In this document: positions 36,001 to 44,115 of the stretch, piece after piece
Numbering within the stretch: position 1 is the first letter of the stretch
Layout of the letters: every line of letters starts with the position of its first letter
Assembly (NCBI GenBank): GCA_963665085.2
Contig: CAXXXS010000001.1
Span: forward strand, 3,782,001-3,846,000
Reading direction: 5' to 3'
Length of the DNA stretch: 64,000 nt
From: G963665085 sp963665085
Lineage (GTDB): Bacteria; Bacteroidota; Bacteroidia; Bacteroidales; JAAAOM01
Made by a program: the position numbers and the translations under genes
The notes under the pieces: model-generated
Told to the model about the DNA's origin: nothing
What the model saw: the letters and a program-made list of their open reading frames with translations, nothing else
The model's database searches: none

Positions 36001-36662
36001 GCCCTTTTCTGATCTTCTTTTGCAAAAATCTTAGAAACATGAAATCCCTTATCCAAATCCGAAATATCGTAGCCAAATTTGTTGACAGCATATTTATTAA
36101 CAAAGGTAACAAAGCCATTTGTATCGGTTTCACAGACCATACCTGGCATTAATTCACTTAAATCCTTGTATCTTTTTTCTCTTTCTTTTAATGATTCATT
36201 GTTAATACAAGAAAAACAGGCTTGTCCGAGTTTTTCATTAATTTCTCTTAGTTCTTTTAATAAGTATTCATTTATTTGAGTTTTACTTTTTACTAAAACA
36301 ATAAATCCAAATTCGCCCAGCAACATGATATGTAAATGCAGGTTGGATTTAGATAAAAAGAGTAGAGGGGCCTTAGTTATTCTTTCCTGGTGAATTAATT
36401 TTGTGTTTTTTTCTGGAAAAATATCTAAAAGTTCTGGGAATTTCTTAGAAACATCAAGAGTCCTGGGAAGTGCATATATTTGTTCGTTAATATATTCGTT
36501 GTTTGGGGTTCGCGAAGTTCTATAAACAATCCCTGAAGTACAATTAAGCTTTCTTAAATAAGTTGAAAGTGCTTGTTTAAGCATGTCGTGCAAGTCGAGG
36601 CTTTTTCCAATCGACATGGCAATTTCATATAAAACTTGTATTTGTTCAGCAGTTTTTTTCAT
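33066..36662 (-). CDS. Hybrid sensor histidine kinase with GAF and PAS domains
   Basis: A 1198-residue cytoplasmic protein without membrane segments. Order: GAF-like region (about 1-160), PAS (about 168-285), PAS (about 290-415), GAF (about 425-585), PAS (about 590-705), HisKA with ANMSHEIRTPMNAILGFSEA (about 720), HATPase (NIIGNAIKFT, SVEDSGIGIP, GVGLGLSISK; about 825-950), receiver with ILVVDDVSSN and VILLDIRMPVMDGFEV (about 970-1090). It ends with a helical tail beginning EVPEEILAKLPDIYKI that resembles an Hpt bundle but shows no obvious HxxKG motif. It lies 10 bases after the FIST gene and 2 bases before the receiver-kinase gene. Confidence 0.9.
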   Translation of the reverse strand: MKKTAEQIQVLYEIAMSIGKSLDLHDMLKQALSTYLRKLNCTSGIVYRTSRTPNNEYINEQIYALPRTLDVSKKFPELLDIFPEKNTKLIHQERITKAPLLFLSKSNLHLHIMLLGEFGFIVLVKSKTQINEYLLKELREINEKLGQACFSCINNESLKEREKRYKDLSELMPGMVCETDTNGFVTFVNKYAVNKFGYDISDLDKGFHVSKIFAKEDQKRAIKNFKRSLTDKNMPHREYNVAKANGEKFPVLLYSSQLMSGGKVKGIIGVMIDITDRKENENKLKEYAESLELALKASNAGLWSYNFKTDRFMLNDEWYEEKGIDVKNQTPNISFLQKIIHLEDQERVSKAIQEHLEGKSPYYQVEFRSETKKGKYTWVLDTGKITEYDESGKPIKMVGTSIDITSKKENELILQQNLIQQELLSEIALNLNSLDNFDSRINFTLEKTGKHSNVSRVYIFEDNKGGLTTSNTFEWCNKDITPQIDELQNISYREVIPSWKKILNEKGKIYSENIKNLPKDIIEILEPQEIKSILVYPLFVKGNFFGFIGFDECTRTKHWSKLELELLRTISGIIANAYERKFSEESLKESELTNRAIIAALPDMLFHFNKSGKLLNYNFLQGYITIFNEVRINKGISNIFPKNLSKQLKSAINNCIENEQYNFEFELQLENGHAFFEARTSKINNEQVIVLMRDITKNKLNETKLTIEKDKAEQANQAKSEFLANMSHEIRTPMNAILGFSEALYNKITHPEHKETLKSIVNSGTLLLSLLNDILDLSKIEAGKLEFYPQPIDLANLLQEIIVLFSEKAEKKDIKLGLVIDASFPKSLIIDEIRIKQVIFNIIGNAIKFTKQGYVKVLLNFENKTEKKGKLIISVEDSGIGIPESQYNRIFDAFTQQSGQSNREFEGVGLGLSISKKLIEKMSGSITVSSKVGSGSTFKILIPDTEISETSATLKKIKKEHEIIFTKSKILVVDDVSSNIKMMQYLLTSWGLEFVSAENGQKALEILEQTHPDVILLDIRMPVMDGFEVAKKIKTKIETSSIPVIACTANVSQRDKIKYTEDFDGIIYKPIKPDELKKILKKYLKHEKIQKEQKTRNDKSVSLNEVPEEILAKLPDIYKILSQDFLPIWKKISGSLILFQIEDFAIEMKKVLKPYKFGFINAYANDLLDDVSHIRLDSLKENLKKFPELLEQINKKIN

Positions 36663-36672
36663 CTATTATCAA

Positions 36673-37788
36673 TTAAAAACATCCAATCACGGCTGTTTTA
36701 TTATAAAAATCCAGGTATTCTTTTCCATTGTTTGCAATTTCCCCTAATGTCAAAGCTCCTATTAATGGAAGTTGTGATCCGTATTTATTTACTTCTTCAA
36801 GTTCTTTTACAAACTCATCCTGAAGAAATAAAACCCTGGAAATGCAATCAATAAAGAATACAAATTTGCTTGGTGTTTGTTTTTTTAATTCTCGGGCTTG
36901 TTCTAAAGCTTCACCGGATGCCCTTATTAATTCATCTTTTTTGCCAATCAGGATATCTACAAAATCACCGTTCTTAACTCCTCCCACGCAGATAAGACTA
37001 TTAGATTTTCCTATTTCTATTGGATCGCGAACGATTTTTTCTGCGTCTAACTTATTTATTCCGAAAGGAAATGCCTTGGCTATCTCAAGAAAATTAGATT
37101 TGTTGATTTTAACTTTTGAATGACTGTCAATTTCTTCCTTGTATACATCAAAAGCTGGCCTGAAATTTATTTCTTTAATTTCTGTCTTATCTGCCGCAGT
37201 TATCCTAAAAGGGCCTGCAATTGATTGCCAACCGTGTTTTACGCCAATTCCGGAGTGAAGATTTAATCCCACCAGAACGGCACTATTCTGTTTTAATCCG
37301 TTGTTTGTTATTATGCAGGGCTTCTGTTTTAGCGTTAAAGAGCCTGCACCGCCACCTATATAATTATACTCTAATCCGAATACAGTAAATATGCTTTCGA
37401 TAAAGCTGGTTATGTGATTTGAGAGCCCATCAATAAATATGAAAATGGTTTTTGTTTTTATAAACTTATCGGTTATGCTAAAAATATACGATTCATTTTC
37501 AGTAACTTCTTCTAAATTATTAATTAAACCGGTTTCAATTTCAGTGTCAAATCCTGCGAGAATAAAACCAGTTTCGTATTTCTGGTTTTTAAAAATGATG
37601 CTTGGAAAAATTCCGCCAAAAACTGGTTTTTTTATTTTTTGTAATATCGGGTCTATTTCTGATGGTGTATATTGATTATTATCGCAGGCTAGGATTAGAA
37701 TTCCTTTAATAGTCTCAGAATTGTCAAATTGTATAAGACGTTTTTCTAATTCAATAGTACTATTACTGGTGTAGAAGTTTATCTTCAT
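36673..37788 (-). CDS. FIST-domain signal-transduction protein
   Basis: A 371-residue protein with FIST_N (about 25-215: IKGILILACDNNQYTPSEID, PVFGGIFPSIIF, YIGGGAGSLT) and FIST_C (about 220-360: AFDVYKEEIDSHSKV, GEALEQARELKKQ, FFIDCISRVLFLQ). FIST proteins are proposed small-ligand sensors, amino acids being the usual suggestion, that feed kinases or cyclases. It is cytoplasmic. As first gene of the operon with two kinases it probably supplies the input signal. The intergenic region upstream holds repeat array C. Confidence 0.9.
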   Translation of the reverse strand: MKINFYTSNSTIELEKRLIQFDNSETIKGILILACDNNQYTPSEIDPILQKIKKPVFGGIFPSIIFKNQKYETGFILAGFDTEIETGLINNLEEVTENESYIFSITDKFIKTKTIFIFIDGLSNHITSFIESIFTVFGLEYNYIGGGAGSLTLKQKPCIITNNGLKQNSAVLVGLNLHSGIGVKHGWQSIAGPFRITAADKTEIKEINFRPAFDVYKEEIDSHSKVKINKSNFLEIAKAFPFGINKLDAEKIVRDPIEIGKSNSLICVGGVKNGDFVDILIGKKDELIRASGEALEQARELKKQTPSKFVFFIDCISRVLFLQDEFVKELEEVNKYGSQLPLIGALTLGEIANNGKEYLDFYNKTAVIGCF

Positions 37789-37878
37789 ATTACATCGTCA
37801 AGATCTGCCATTACCTAAATTAAGCAATATATAAATGTGAAACAAAAAGAAAATGGTGATATAGATCATTAATTACTA

Positions 37879-37983
37879 CCGGTTTGATTGATAAAATCAT
37901 TGTTCAATTTAGGGTTTTGCTAATTTAAAATTGAATTTTGCCGACTGAAATCAATGTTTTACCGATTGAAATTATTATCGTTA
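37879..37983. repeat. Degenerate 21-bp tandem array (array C), five units
   Basis: Five successive 21-base units without indels between the FIST gene and the small-protein gene, both of which start from this region. The clearest units (37942-37983) begin CGACTGAAAT or CGATTGAAAT; the earlier ones keep an AATTnnnTTTTGC ending. Consensus roughly CGAyTGAAAT then nAATnTTTTnC. Support is weaker than for arrays D and E because fewer units remain. Confidence 0.5.
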
Positions 37984-38078
37984 TTTTTTTACATAGCAAT
38001 TATCCAAACTTATCGATTAAAGTTTCCTGACTGACTTCCAGGTTATAATTTTACATCAAGAAATTAAAGGTTAAGGTT

Positions 38079-38597
38079 ATGAAATCAAAACAAATAAATA
38101 TTTCAATAGACGATGTAACAACTCAAAACGAGAATCGTCATAGTAATGAAAATGATAATAAAAGAACAAATAAAATAATGGGGGATTTAGTTATGAAAAA
38201 CAGTTTAAATTACAGCAATAGGATTATAAGAAAATCAATTTTTCTGGTAGCTTTTATAATTTTTACAAATATAATGGTTGTGTCTGCAAATGATTCTAAA
38301 ATTAAAATAGATAGTTATTCCGAAGTTGTTGAAGTGGAAGAAGAACTACAATTAGAACCATGGATGTTAAATGTTAATCTATTTGAAAATATGATGGATA
38401 AATCAATGGATTTAACTTTTAGTAATGAAGAAAAGATTCCGGTTGAACCATGGATGCTAAACCCTTTTCTTTTTCAGAAAAAAATTCATGGCCATTATAA
38501 ATTTAATAATGAAAGATTTGTATTGCATGAAATGGAATTGGAATTGGAAAACTGGATGCTTGATTCTGATGACTTTTTGGCCTTTGTTAATAAATAG
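38079..38597 (+). CDS. Small exported or membrane-anchored protein with three (E-P/N-W-M-L) motifs
   Basis: A 172-residue protein of no family I can name. A polar N-terminus (about 45 residues) precedes one hydrophobic segment (SIFLVAFIIFTNIMVVSAN, about 53-71) that ends like a signal-peptidase site. If the internal ATG at 38193 (MKNSLNYSN) were the start, the segment would be a normal signal peptide. The mature part is acidic and carries three copies of one motif: LEPWMLN (about 92-98), VEPWMLN (about 122-128) and LENWMLD (about 156-162), each followed by a two-to-four-residue gap and F or L. The even spacing of 30 and 34 residues suggests repeated binding elements. It ends in a perfect bidirectional terminator. 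Confidence 0.65.
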   Translation: MKSKQINISIDDVTTQNENRHSNENDNKRTNKIMGDLVMKNSLNYSNRIIRKSIFLVAFIIFTNIMVVSANDSKIKIDSYSEVVEVEEELQLEPWMLNVNLFENMMDKSMDLTFSNEEKIPVEPWMLNPFLFQKKIHGHYKFNNERFVLHEMELELENWMLDSDDFLAFVNK

Positions 38598-38617
38598 CAG
38601 GTAGTATCCTTATTTAT

Positions 38618-38663
38618 AAAAAGGGTGTTAGTTCTCAAAATCTTGAACTAACACCCTTTTTTT
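38618..38663. terminator. Bidirectional Rho-independent terminator
   Basis: Perfect stem AGGGTGTTAGTTC / GAACTAACACCCT (38622-38634 and 38645-38657) flanked by A and T runs on both sides. It lies between two convergent small genes. Confidence 0.9.
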
Positions 38664-38680
38664 ATATACTTTTCTAATTA

Positions 38681-39205
38681 TTATAATTTATTTTCTGAAA
38701 GAAATTTTTGTAATAAATTACATTTTTCATATTCTTCCTCTTCAATATACTGTTTCATTAATTTATCAGTGTAATCTTTGTTTTTAAAAAGAGGATTGTT
38801 TCTTTCAAGCTCAACTTCATTATTATTAATAGACTTTTCTTTGCCTTTATTTATATCTTCTTCTTGTTGGGTATTTGTCGCGTTTACTAGATTTGGAGTG
38901 TCGCTAACAATTTTTTCTTGTTCATCATTATAATCTTCGTCGTCATTGGTAGCTAATTCGTTTATTATATCTAATACATTATTATGTAGGTCGATGTATT
39001 TTTTGTTTATTTTAATAAATTCATTATTTAGGATTAATGCGTTTTTTAGTTTTATTTTTCTTTCTTCACTATCAGGTTCTGTCCTTTTAATCTCTGTTGT
39101 ATAATCAAAAATTTCTTTCATCTTGTTAGCATTTTCTGAAGTTCTTTTTTGTAGGATACCTAAAAACTCACTAACAGTTAATTTTAAAATTTTATATGAT
39201 TTCAT
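38681..39205 (-). CDS. Uncharacterised charged protein with C-terminal UVR-like helix pair
   Basis: A 174-residue cytoplasmic protein without signal peptide, rich in Asn, Glu and Lys. The first 90 residues look helical (coiled-coil-like, LHNNVLDIINELA), followed by a low-complexity acidic linker (NDDEDYNDEQEK). The end, KLMKQYIEEEEYEKCNLLQK followed by FLSENKL, resembles the UVR motif of UvrB/UvrC and McsA that mediates protein contacts. No enzyme motif is seen. The Shine-Dalgarno/start context TTAAGGTTATGAAATCA is identical to that of the convergent gene at 38079. Function unknown. Confidence 0.6.
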   Translation of the reverse strand: MKSYKILKLTVSEFLGILQKRTSENANKMKEIFDYTTEIKRTEPDSEERKIKLKNALILNNEFIKINKKYIDLHNNVLDIINELATNDDEDYNDEQEKIVSDTPNLVNATNTQQEEDINKGKEKSINNNEVELERNNPLFKNKDYTDKLMKQYIEEEEYEKCNLLQKFLSENKL

Positions 39206-39590
39206 AACCTTAATTTTTTTTATTTGTTTGATATCTTAACAATCATGAATCGTACCATGTTTTTTATTTTTCTTAAAATCAGATTGTTATAGATTAATAA
39301 TGTTATACTGTTAGATAAACTTAAGTTTGAAATATTATAGATGTACGATATTTCGTGTTTTGATTACTGCTAATAATTCCTGAGAATAATAATGATAAAT
39401 ATTTGATGCCATAATTCATTGATTATAAATGCTGTTTTGTGTTTAATACTAACCACTTGTTGGTCTTATTGAAATTTTCAAAAAAGAATCAGTGTAAATA
39501 AAGATGTTTTGAATGGGGTTGTTTTTTTTTGAGACCATACTAAAATCACTAATTTTAACTGCTTAAAAAATTAAATTGAAATTTAATAAT
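39206..39590. other. Divergent intergenic region without recognised gene
   Basis: AT-rich spacer between the UVR-like gene and galT. It should hold promoters for both, but no exact TAnnTTTG box, hairpin or repeat was found. Confidence 0.5.
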
Positions 39591-40631
39591 ATGGACAACT
39601 ATACTGGAAAATGGGAGAGGAGATGGCATCCTCTTTTACAGGAATGGGTAATTCTTGCAGCAACAACCAGCGACAGGCCATGGAGTGGGGATACTGTTCA
39701 AGCAAAAATTGAAGAACAGCCAGAATACGATCCCAAATGTTATTTATGTCCGGGTGTAACTCGGGCATCAGGCATTAAGAACCCCGATTATAAAAAGCCT
39801 TATGCTTTTACCAATGATTTTGCTTCATTTTCTATGGAAGCACCCAATGTGCACCATAATGAGGGATTTGAGGTTGTAGAACCAGTATTTGGTACGTGTC
39901 GGGTAATTTGTTTTTCTCCCAAACACAATGTAACATTGGCAGAGATGTCAAAAAATGAGGTGGCAGATGTTGTGGCCCTTTGGAAAGAAGAATATTCTAC
40001 ATTGAGTCAACAAGAAAACATCCATAATGTATTGATATTTGAAAATAAGGGAAAAGCAATCGGTGTTTCAAATCCTCACCCTCATGGACAGATTTATGCA
40101 ACTGGTTTCGTGCCTAAGATTGTTGAGCGAGAGTTAAACTCTTTTGTAGATTATAAAAAATCGCATTCTGCTGGGCTTCTTGAAGATTTAGTGAAATACG
40201 AGTTGGAGAAGAAAGACAGGATAATTCTTGAAAACGATCATTTTGTTGCATTTATCCCATTTTTTGCAAGGTTTGTGTATGAAACATATATTGTTCCAAA
40301 GAGACATGTATCGAATATTTCAGAATTAACAGCTGAAGAGACAGAAGCTTTTGCAGAGATGCACAAAAACATCATCACAAAGTTTGATAATCTTTACCAA
40401 ATGTCTTTTCCTAATATCACCATGTTGCAAAATGCACCAACAGATGGCAAAGAAGAAAATGCATTGTTCCATTTTCATGTTGAGTTTTATCCTCCTATGC
40501 GTTCGCCAGATAAACTAAAATACCTGGCCGGGTTTGAATCAGGAGGTGGGAATATTATTAATCCTGTTAGGCCCGAGGAAGCTGCCGGACAAATGCGGGA
40601 TGCTTCTTTAGTGCATTATTTGAAGCGGTAG
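39591..40631 (+). CDS. galT: Galactose-1-phosphate uridylyltransferase
   Basis: A 346-residue enzyme from the ATG at 39591; the frame continues five codons to a TTG. It swaps UMP between UDP-glucose and galactose 1-phosphate in the Leloir pathway. The catalytic motif is SNPHPHGQIYATG (about 159-171, second His as nucleophile). Other family features are the zinc-type CYLCPG (about 51), AFTNDFASF and NVLIFENKGKAIGVS. The C-terminal half repeats the HIT-like fold (FVAFIPFFARFVYETYIVP and NALFHFHVEFYPP). No galK or galE lies nearby. Monocistronic, followed by repeat array D. Confidence 0.95.
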   Translation: MDNYTGKWERRWHPLLQEWVILAATTSDRPWSGDTVQAKIEEQPEYDPKCYLCPGVTRASGIKNPDYKKPYAFTNDFASFSMEAPNVHHNEGFEVVEPVFGTCRVICFSPKHNVTLAEMSKNEVADVVALWKEEYSTLSQQENIHNVLIFENKGKAIGVSNPHPHGQIYATGFVPKIVERELNSFVDYKKSHSAGLLEDLVKYELEKKDRIILENDHFVAFIPFFARFVYETYIVPKRHVSNISELTAEETEAFAEMHKNIITKFDNLYQMSFPNITMLQNAPTDGKEENALFHFHVEFYPPMRSPDKLKYLAGFESGGGNIINPVRPEEAAGQMRDASLVHYLKR

Positions 40632-40664
40632 CTAAAAAATGATGAACCCCTTCTTTAGTAAGGC

Positions 40665-40895
40665 TGTCGAAGTATCCGGAATGATTATCGAAGCGTTCGG
40701 GATGCTTATCGAAAAGCCTGGTGTTATTATCGACATACAACGAAAGATGATTGGAAGGCAAGGAATGCTCATTGAAGTTTAAAGAATTATTATCAATACG
40801 AAAGGAATCAGCGTCGAATAATAACAAAAGATTATCAACGTATAAACAATGATAGTCGCGGCATGCAGAAAGGTTATCGATGAGAAGGGAAACCT
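40665..40895. repeat. 21-bp tandem array (array D), eleven units in perfect phase
   Basis: From 40665 every 21 bases a unit starts with a variant of TATCGA; unit 2 is at 40686 and unit 11 at 40875, with no net length change. Rough consensus TATCGAA-N6-GGAATGAT; identity between units is often only about half. On the minus strand the frame is open through all units and reads as heptapeptides like FDNHSGY and IDNNSLN, but it has no ATG start and overlaps galT, so I do not call it a gene. It lies between the 3' ends of galT and the TPR kinase. Confidence 0.8.
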
Positions 40896-40910
40896 TGTCG
40901 GTGGCCTTTT

Positions 40911-42755
40911 TTATTTTGGAAATTCAATATAAAAAGTTGTGCCTATACCTTTTTTGCTTTTAACAGAGATATTGCCTTTGTTTAATACAGTAAATTCATA
41001 AGCCAATCGTAATCCCAGTCCAACACCTTTTTCGTTAGCAGTTCCCCAGGTACTTTTATTGTTCGATAACTCAAAAATAGTAGGGAGTTTTTCTTCAGCA
41101 ATTCCAACCCCCGTGTCTGTAACTGAGAACTGAATTTTATCCGGGAGTTCTTTGCATTCAAGGGTAATGTTATCTCCTGCATTGGTAAATTTAACCGCAT
41201 TACCAATTATATTCCTGAAAATCGTTTCAAATGAATTTCTATCAGCAAATAGTTGAATGGTCTCATGGACCTTGAGATGGAGCGAAACGCCTTTTGCTTT
41301 GGCTGAATTTTCAAATACTCTAATCAGCGGGATACATATTTTTTTTATATTAAATAATTCAGGGTGGTATGGTATCTTTCCCTGCTGGTTGGTTGCCCAG
41401 TTTAACAGGTTATCAAGCAAAGAATTTATGTAATGTAACGATTTTGTTATTTCATCGCTAATTACAACTAATTTACCAGTGTCTTTCCTTAATGCTAACT
41501 CTTTTATCAATGCGAAGGTCCCGGTAATCGATGAAATTGGGCTCCGAAGATCGTGTGAGATAATAGAAAACATTTTGTCTTTTGTAGCATTTAGCCCTTC
41601 AAGTTCTTTTGCCTGCCGTTTGATAATCTTGTTGTTTCTATAAAGTAAGTATGTGAGAATAATTAAAATTATTAAAATAAAAAATGCTATAATCAAAGCT
41701 GTTTTGTTGATTGCCTGTTTCTTTTCTAAGTAATCAACCTCAATTTGTTTTTGTGAGATTTCGTATTCGGCACGCAAGTCTGCCATTTTACGTATGGATT
41801 CTTCGTTACTGATACTGTCTTTATAGGCGAGATATTGAGATTGGTAATAATGTGCATTTTTGTAATCTCCAAGTTTTTGGTTTATCTCCGAAAGAAGTTG
41901 GGTGGCATCTCTGGCTTGTTCTTGAAAATTAGCTAACAAGCTTTGTTTATAAACTTCCAACAACTTAGTTTTGGCTTTTATTAAATTTCCCTTGTCAAAA
42001 AGGACTTTGCCCATTTCAAATTCAAAAGCAAGGATATCATAAGTTTGTCCAACTTTTTTTAATTCATTTATGGCAATAGACAAATTTTTTTCCGCAAGAT
42101 CCATTTTACCTATCGTTGCAAAATAAAGTGCTTTATGGCCAAATATATATGCCATGCCATATGCATCATTGTGTTTTGAGAAAATTGAACTAGCTAATTC
42201 AAGATAAAAAAATACGGAATCAGTATTTTTTATATTATTATATTCATTAACAATATTAAGTGTAGTATATCCTGCATTTATGGAATCATTGTTTTCTAAA
42301 AATATCTCGGAAGCTAGTTTATAATAAGAAATGGCTTTGTCATGTTCTTCGTTCAATGATAGGATATTAGCTATGCTATTATATATATTGTCAAGACTTT
42401 CTTTGATATTTCCTTTTTTTGCTATCTCCAGACTTTTTAAACAGTTATCGTAAGCTTTTTCTGTTTCTGCCATATAGTAATAAGCATTGCCTTTTAGGTA
42501 GAAACCATTACAAAGCCATAGTAAATCATTGTTCGACGTTGCTAGTGAGATGATTTTATTGGCAACTTTAATTTGTTCGATTGGTGTTTTTTCTATATAA
42601 TAAAAATCATAAATACTATCTATTTTTCTTCTGTCTGATAAATTTTTGTTAGAATAAATTTGTTCAATCTCGTCAGCATATGATTTAAAAAAAGAAAAGA
42701 GTATTAGAATGATTATTCCAAATACTCTTTTCTGATATTTAACTTCTTTTTTCAA
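40911..42755 (-). CDS. TPR-containing sensor histidine kinase
   Basis: A 614-residue protein. A signal or anchor segment (VFGIIILILFSFFKSYA) precedes a periplasmic array of TPR helices (about 50-330: AYDNCLKSLEIAKK, ISYYKLASEIFLEN and more). A membrane segment (ALIIAFFILIILIILTYLLY, about 353-372) leads to HisKA (FSIISHDLRSPISSITGTFA, His near 401) and HATPase (RNIIGNAVKFT, VTDTGVGI, GVGLGLRLAYEF; about 500-612). The start must be TTG at 42755, since an in-frame stop is four codons upstream. It begins 4 bases after the small gene at 42760, suggesting coupling. No response regulator is adjacent. Confidence 0.88.
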   Translation of the reverse strand: MKKEVKYQKRVFGIIILILFSFFKSYADEIEQIYSNKNLSDRRKIDSIYDFYYIEKTPIEQIKVANKIISLATSNNDLLWLCNGFYLKGNAYYYMAETEKAYDNCLKSLEIAKKGNIKESLDNIYNSIANILSLNEEHDKAISYYKLASEIFLENNDSINAGYTTLNIVNEYNNIKNTDSVFFYLELASSIFSKHNDAYGMAYIFGHKALYFATIGKMDLAEKNLSIAINELKKVGQTYDILAFEFEMGKVLFDKGNLIKAKTKLLEVYKQSLLANFQEQARDATQLLSEINQKLGDYKNAHYYQSQYLAYKDSISNEESIRKMADLRAEYEISQKQIEVDYLEKKQAINKTALIIAFFILIILIILTYLLYRNNKIIKRQAKELEGLNATKDKMFSIISHDLRSPISSITGTFALIKELALRKDTGKLVVISDEITKSLHYINSLLDNLLNWATNQQGKIPYHPELFNIKKICIPLIRVFENSAKAKGVSLHLKVHETIQLFADRNSFETIFRNIIGNAVKFTNAGDNITLECKELPDKIQFSVTDTGVGIAEEKLPTIFELSNNKSTWGTANEKGVGLGLRLAYEFTVLNKGNISVKSKKGIGTTFYIEFPK

Positions 42756-42759
42756 ATTT

Positions 42760-43104
42760 CTAAGGTCTTATCACAATTCTCGGATCATCTCTCTTTTGGG
42801 TTCCATCAGATAAAACGTACTCAATATAATAAGCTTCTTCGCCTTTTGCTGTAGAAGCTATTACTCCTGTCCACTCTGTATCTGAAATGGAGCTTGGTCC
42901 TTCGCTAAACAAGTCAGGGCTACCTGGCTTTGCTGCGATTTTCGTTATCGCTTTAATACCTGATTTTTCTTCCAAAGTCCATACAATGGAATCGCTGTCA
43001 CCAACATCTGTTGTAATGTTGTCTTCTCCTGTGTGTCCTTCGCTGTCTCGTAAATGTAGTTTTCCTGGTTCGTCAACACTTAAATAAATTGTAATCTTTG
43101 CCAT
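42760..43104 (-). CDS. Small uncharacterised beta-rich protein upstream of the TPR kinase
   Basis: A 114-residue acidic protein without signal peptide, membrane segment or cysteine. Motifs that stand out are YLSVDEPGKLHLRDSEGHTG, DSIVWTLEEKSGIKAITKI, and SDTEWTGVIA. The alternating pattern suggests an all-beta sandwich. I do not recognise a family. It is co-oriented with and 4 bases upstream of the TPR kinase and probably shares its transcript, so a sensing or feedback role is conceivable. A TATATTTG -7-like box lies at 43249-43256, giving a leader of about 140 bases, but I see no -33 element. Confidence 0.65.
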   Translation of the reverse strand: MAKITIYLSVDEPGKLHLRDSEGHTGEDNITTDVGDSDSIVWTLEEKSGIKAITKIAAKPGSPDLFSEGPSSISDTEWTGVIASTAKGEEAYYIEYVLSDGTQKRDDPRIVIRP

Positions 43105-43353
43105 AATAACGTTGTTTTAATTTAAATTAACTAAATGTCAGGTAACTATACGGTGATAGGAATAAATTGTTTTTAAAACAACGTGTTTTTTTTGTATGCT
43201 ATTTTCAAGTTCGAAAACATGTTTGATTAGTAATTGTTAGATAGAACGCAAATATATAATTTTTTTTGTCTTTAGTATTTATATAATAAATTTTTGTTTA
43301 AAATGTTTATAAGAAGAAATTGTCAATGTTATATTATTTGAAATTATAACTTT

Positions 43354-44115
43354 CTAACTATACTTTTTTTCTAAATCTAGTTGTGCTAATTCCTCTATCA
43401 ATTGTGACACTTCTTTGCATACAACATTAAAATATTTTTCTCCTTTTTCAGCATTTGATTTTTTAGGATTTCCTATGCCAGTATCTTCTGTTACTTCGCT
43501 CCATTTTCTTTCAGTCCAGGCCCAACCTTCTTGAACTGCCTGGATATTTAATTTTTTGTCTTTTCCATCTCCTGCTTGGTTTAATGGTAAAACCAGATCC
43601 GGATTGAAATATAACATCAGGCTTGTTTCCATCTCGTCTGCGTGATCCCCGTCTTCTTCAAAGAAGTCGGATTTCTTTACAGATTGATACCAATTACAAA
43701 ATAGTAAAAACATATTCGGGAATTTTGCGCCTAATTCCCTAAGAAGTGGTTTAAAATTATTACCTCCATGGCTATTAAGAATTAAAAGTTTTTGAATTCC
43801 ATGTCGATTTAATCCTTCTATTATATCCTTTAAAATAGCCATTTGGGTTGAAGGATAAATATTAATGTCAAGTTTGATGTCTGTTTGACCTGTATTTACG
43901 CCAAATGGAATTGTGGGTAACACAATTACCTTTGAACCATTTTCATATGCAATACGTGCAGCTTCTTCAGAAAATTTATCTGCTTCGATAATATCTGTGC
44001 CGTATGGCAGATGATAGTTGTGGGCTTCTGTAGCACCCCAAGGAAGAATTGCAACTTCAATTTTAGTGTTTTTAATAAATTTCCAATTCGATTCGGCTAA
44101 AATATATGGTCTCAT
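43354..44115 (-). CDS. Creatininase-family amidohydrolase
   Basis: A 253-residue cytoplasmic enzyme. Family metal ligands are visible in order: Glu/His in ILPWGATEAHNYHLPYGTD (about 23-41), the Asp after it, His in LILNSHGGNNFKPL (about 115) and Glu in DHADEMETSLML (about 163). The family holds creatininase and the riboflavin/F420-pathway formamide hydrolase ArfB. It also includes enzymes of mycofactocin maturation. Which reaction applies here is open. Monocistronic, followed by a 470-base gap upstream. Confidence 0.88.
   Translation of the reverse strand: MRPYILAESNWKFIKNTKIEVAILPWGATEAHNYHLPYGTDIIEADKFSEEAARIAYENGSKVIVLPTIPFGVNTGQTDIKLDINIYPSTQMAILKDIIEGLNRHGIQKLLILNSHGGNNFKPLLRELGAKFPNMFLLFCNWYQSVKKSDFFEEDGDHADEMETSLMLYFNPDLVLPLNQAGDGKDKKLNIQAVQEGWAWTERKWSEVTEDTGIGNPKKSNAEKGEKYFNVVCKEVSQLIEELAQLDLEKKYS

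Noticed and set aside
40567..40827. Minus-strand frame encoding heptapeptide repeats
   Set aside because: No ATG start, overlaps galT and is a by-product of the 21-bp array; kept only as a finding.
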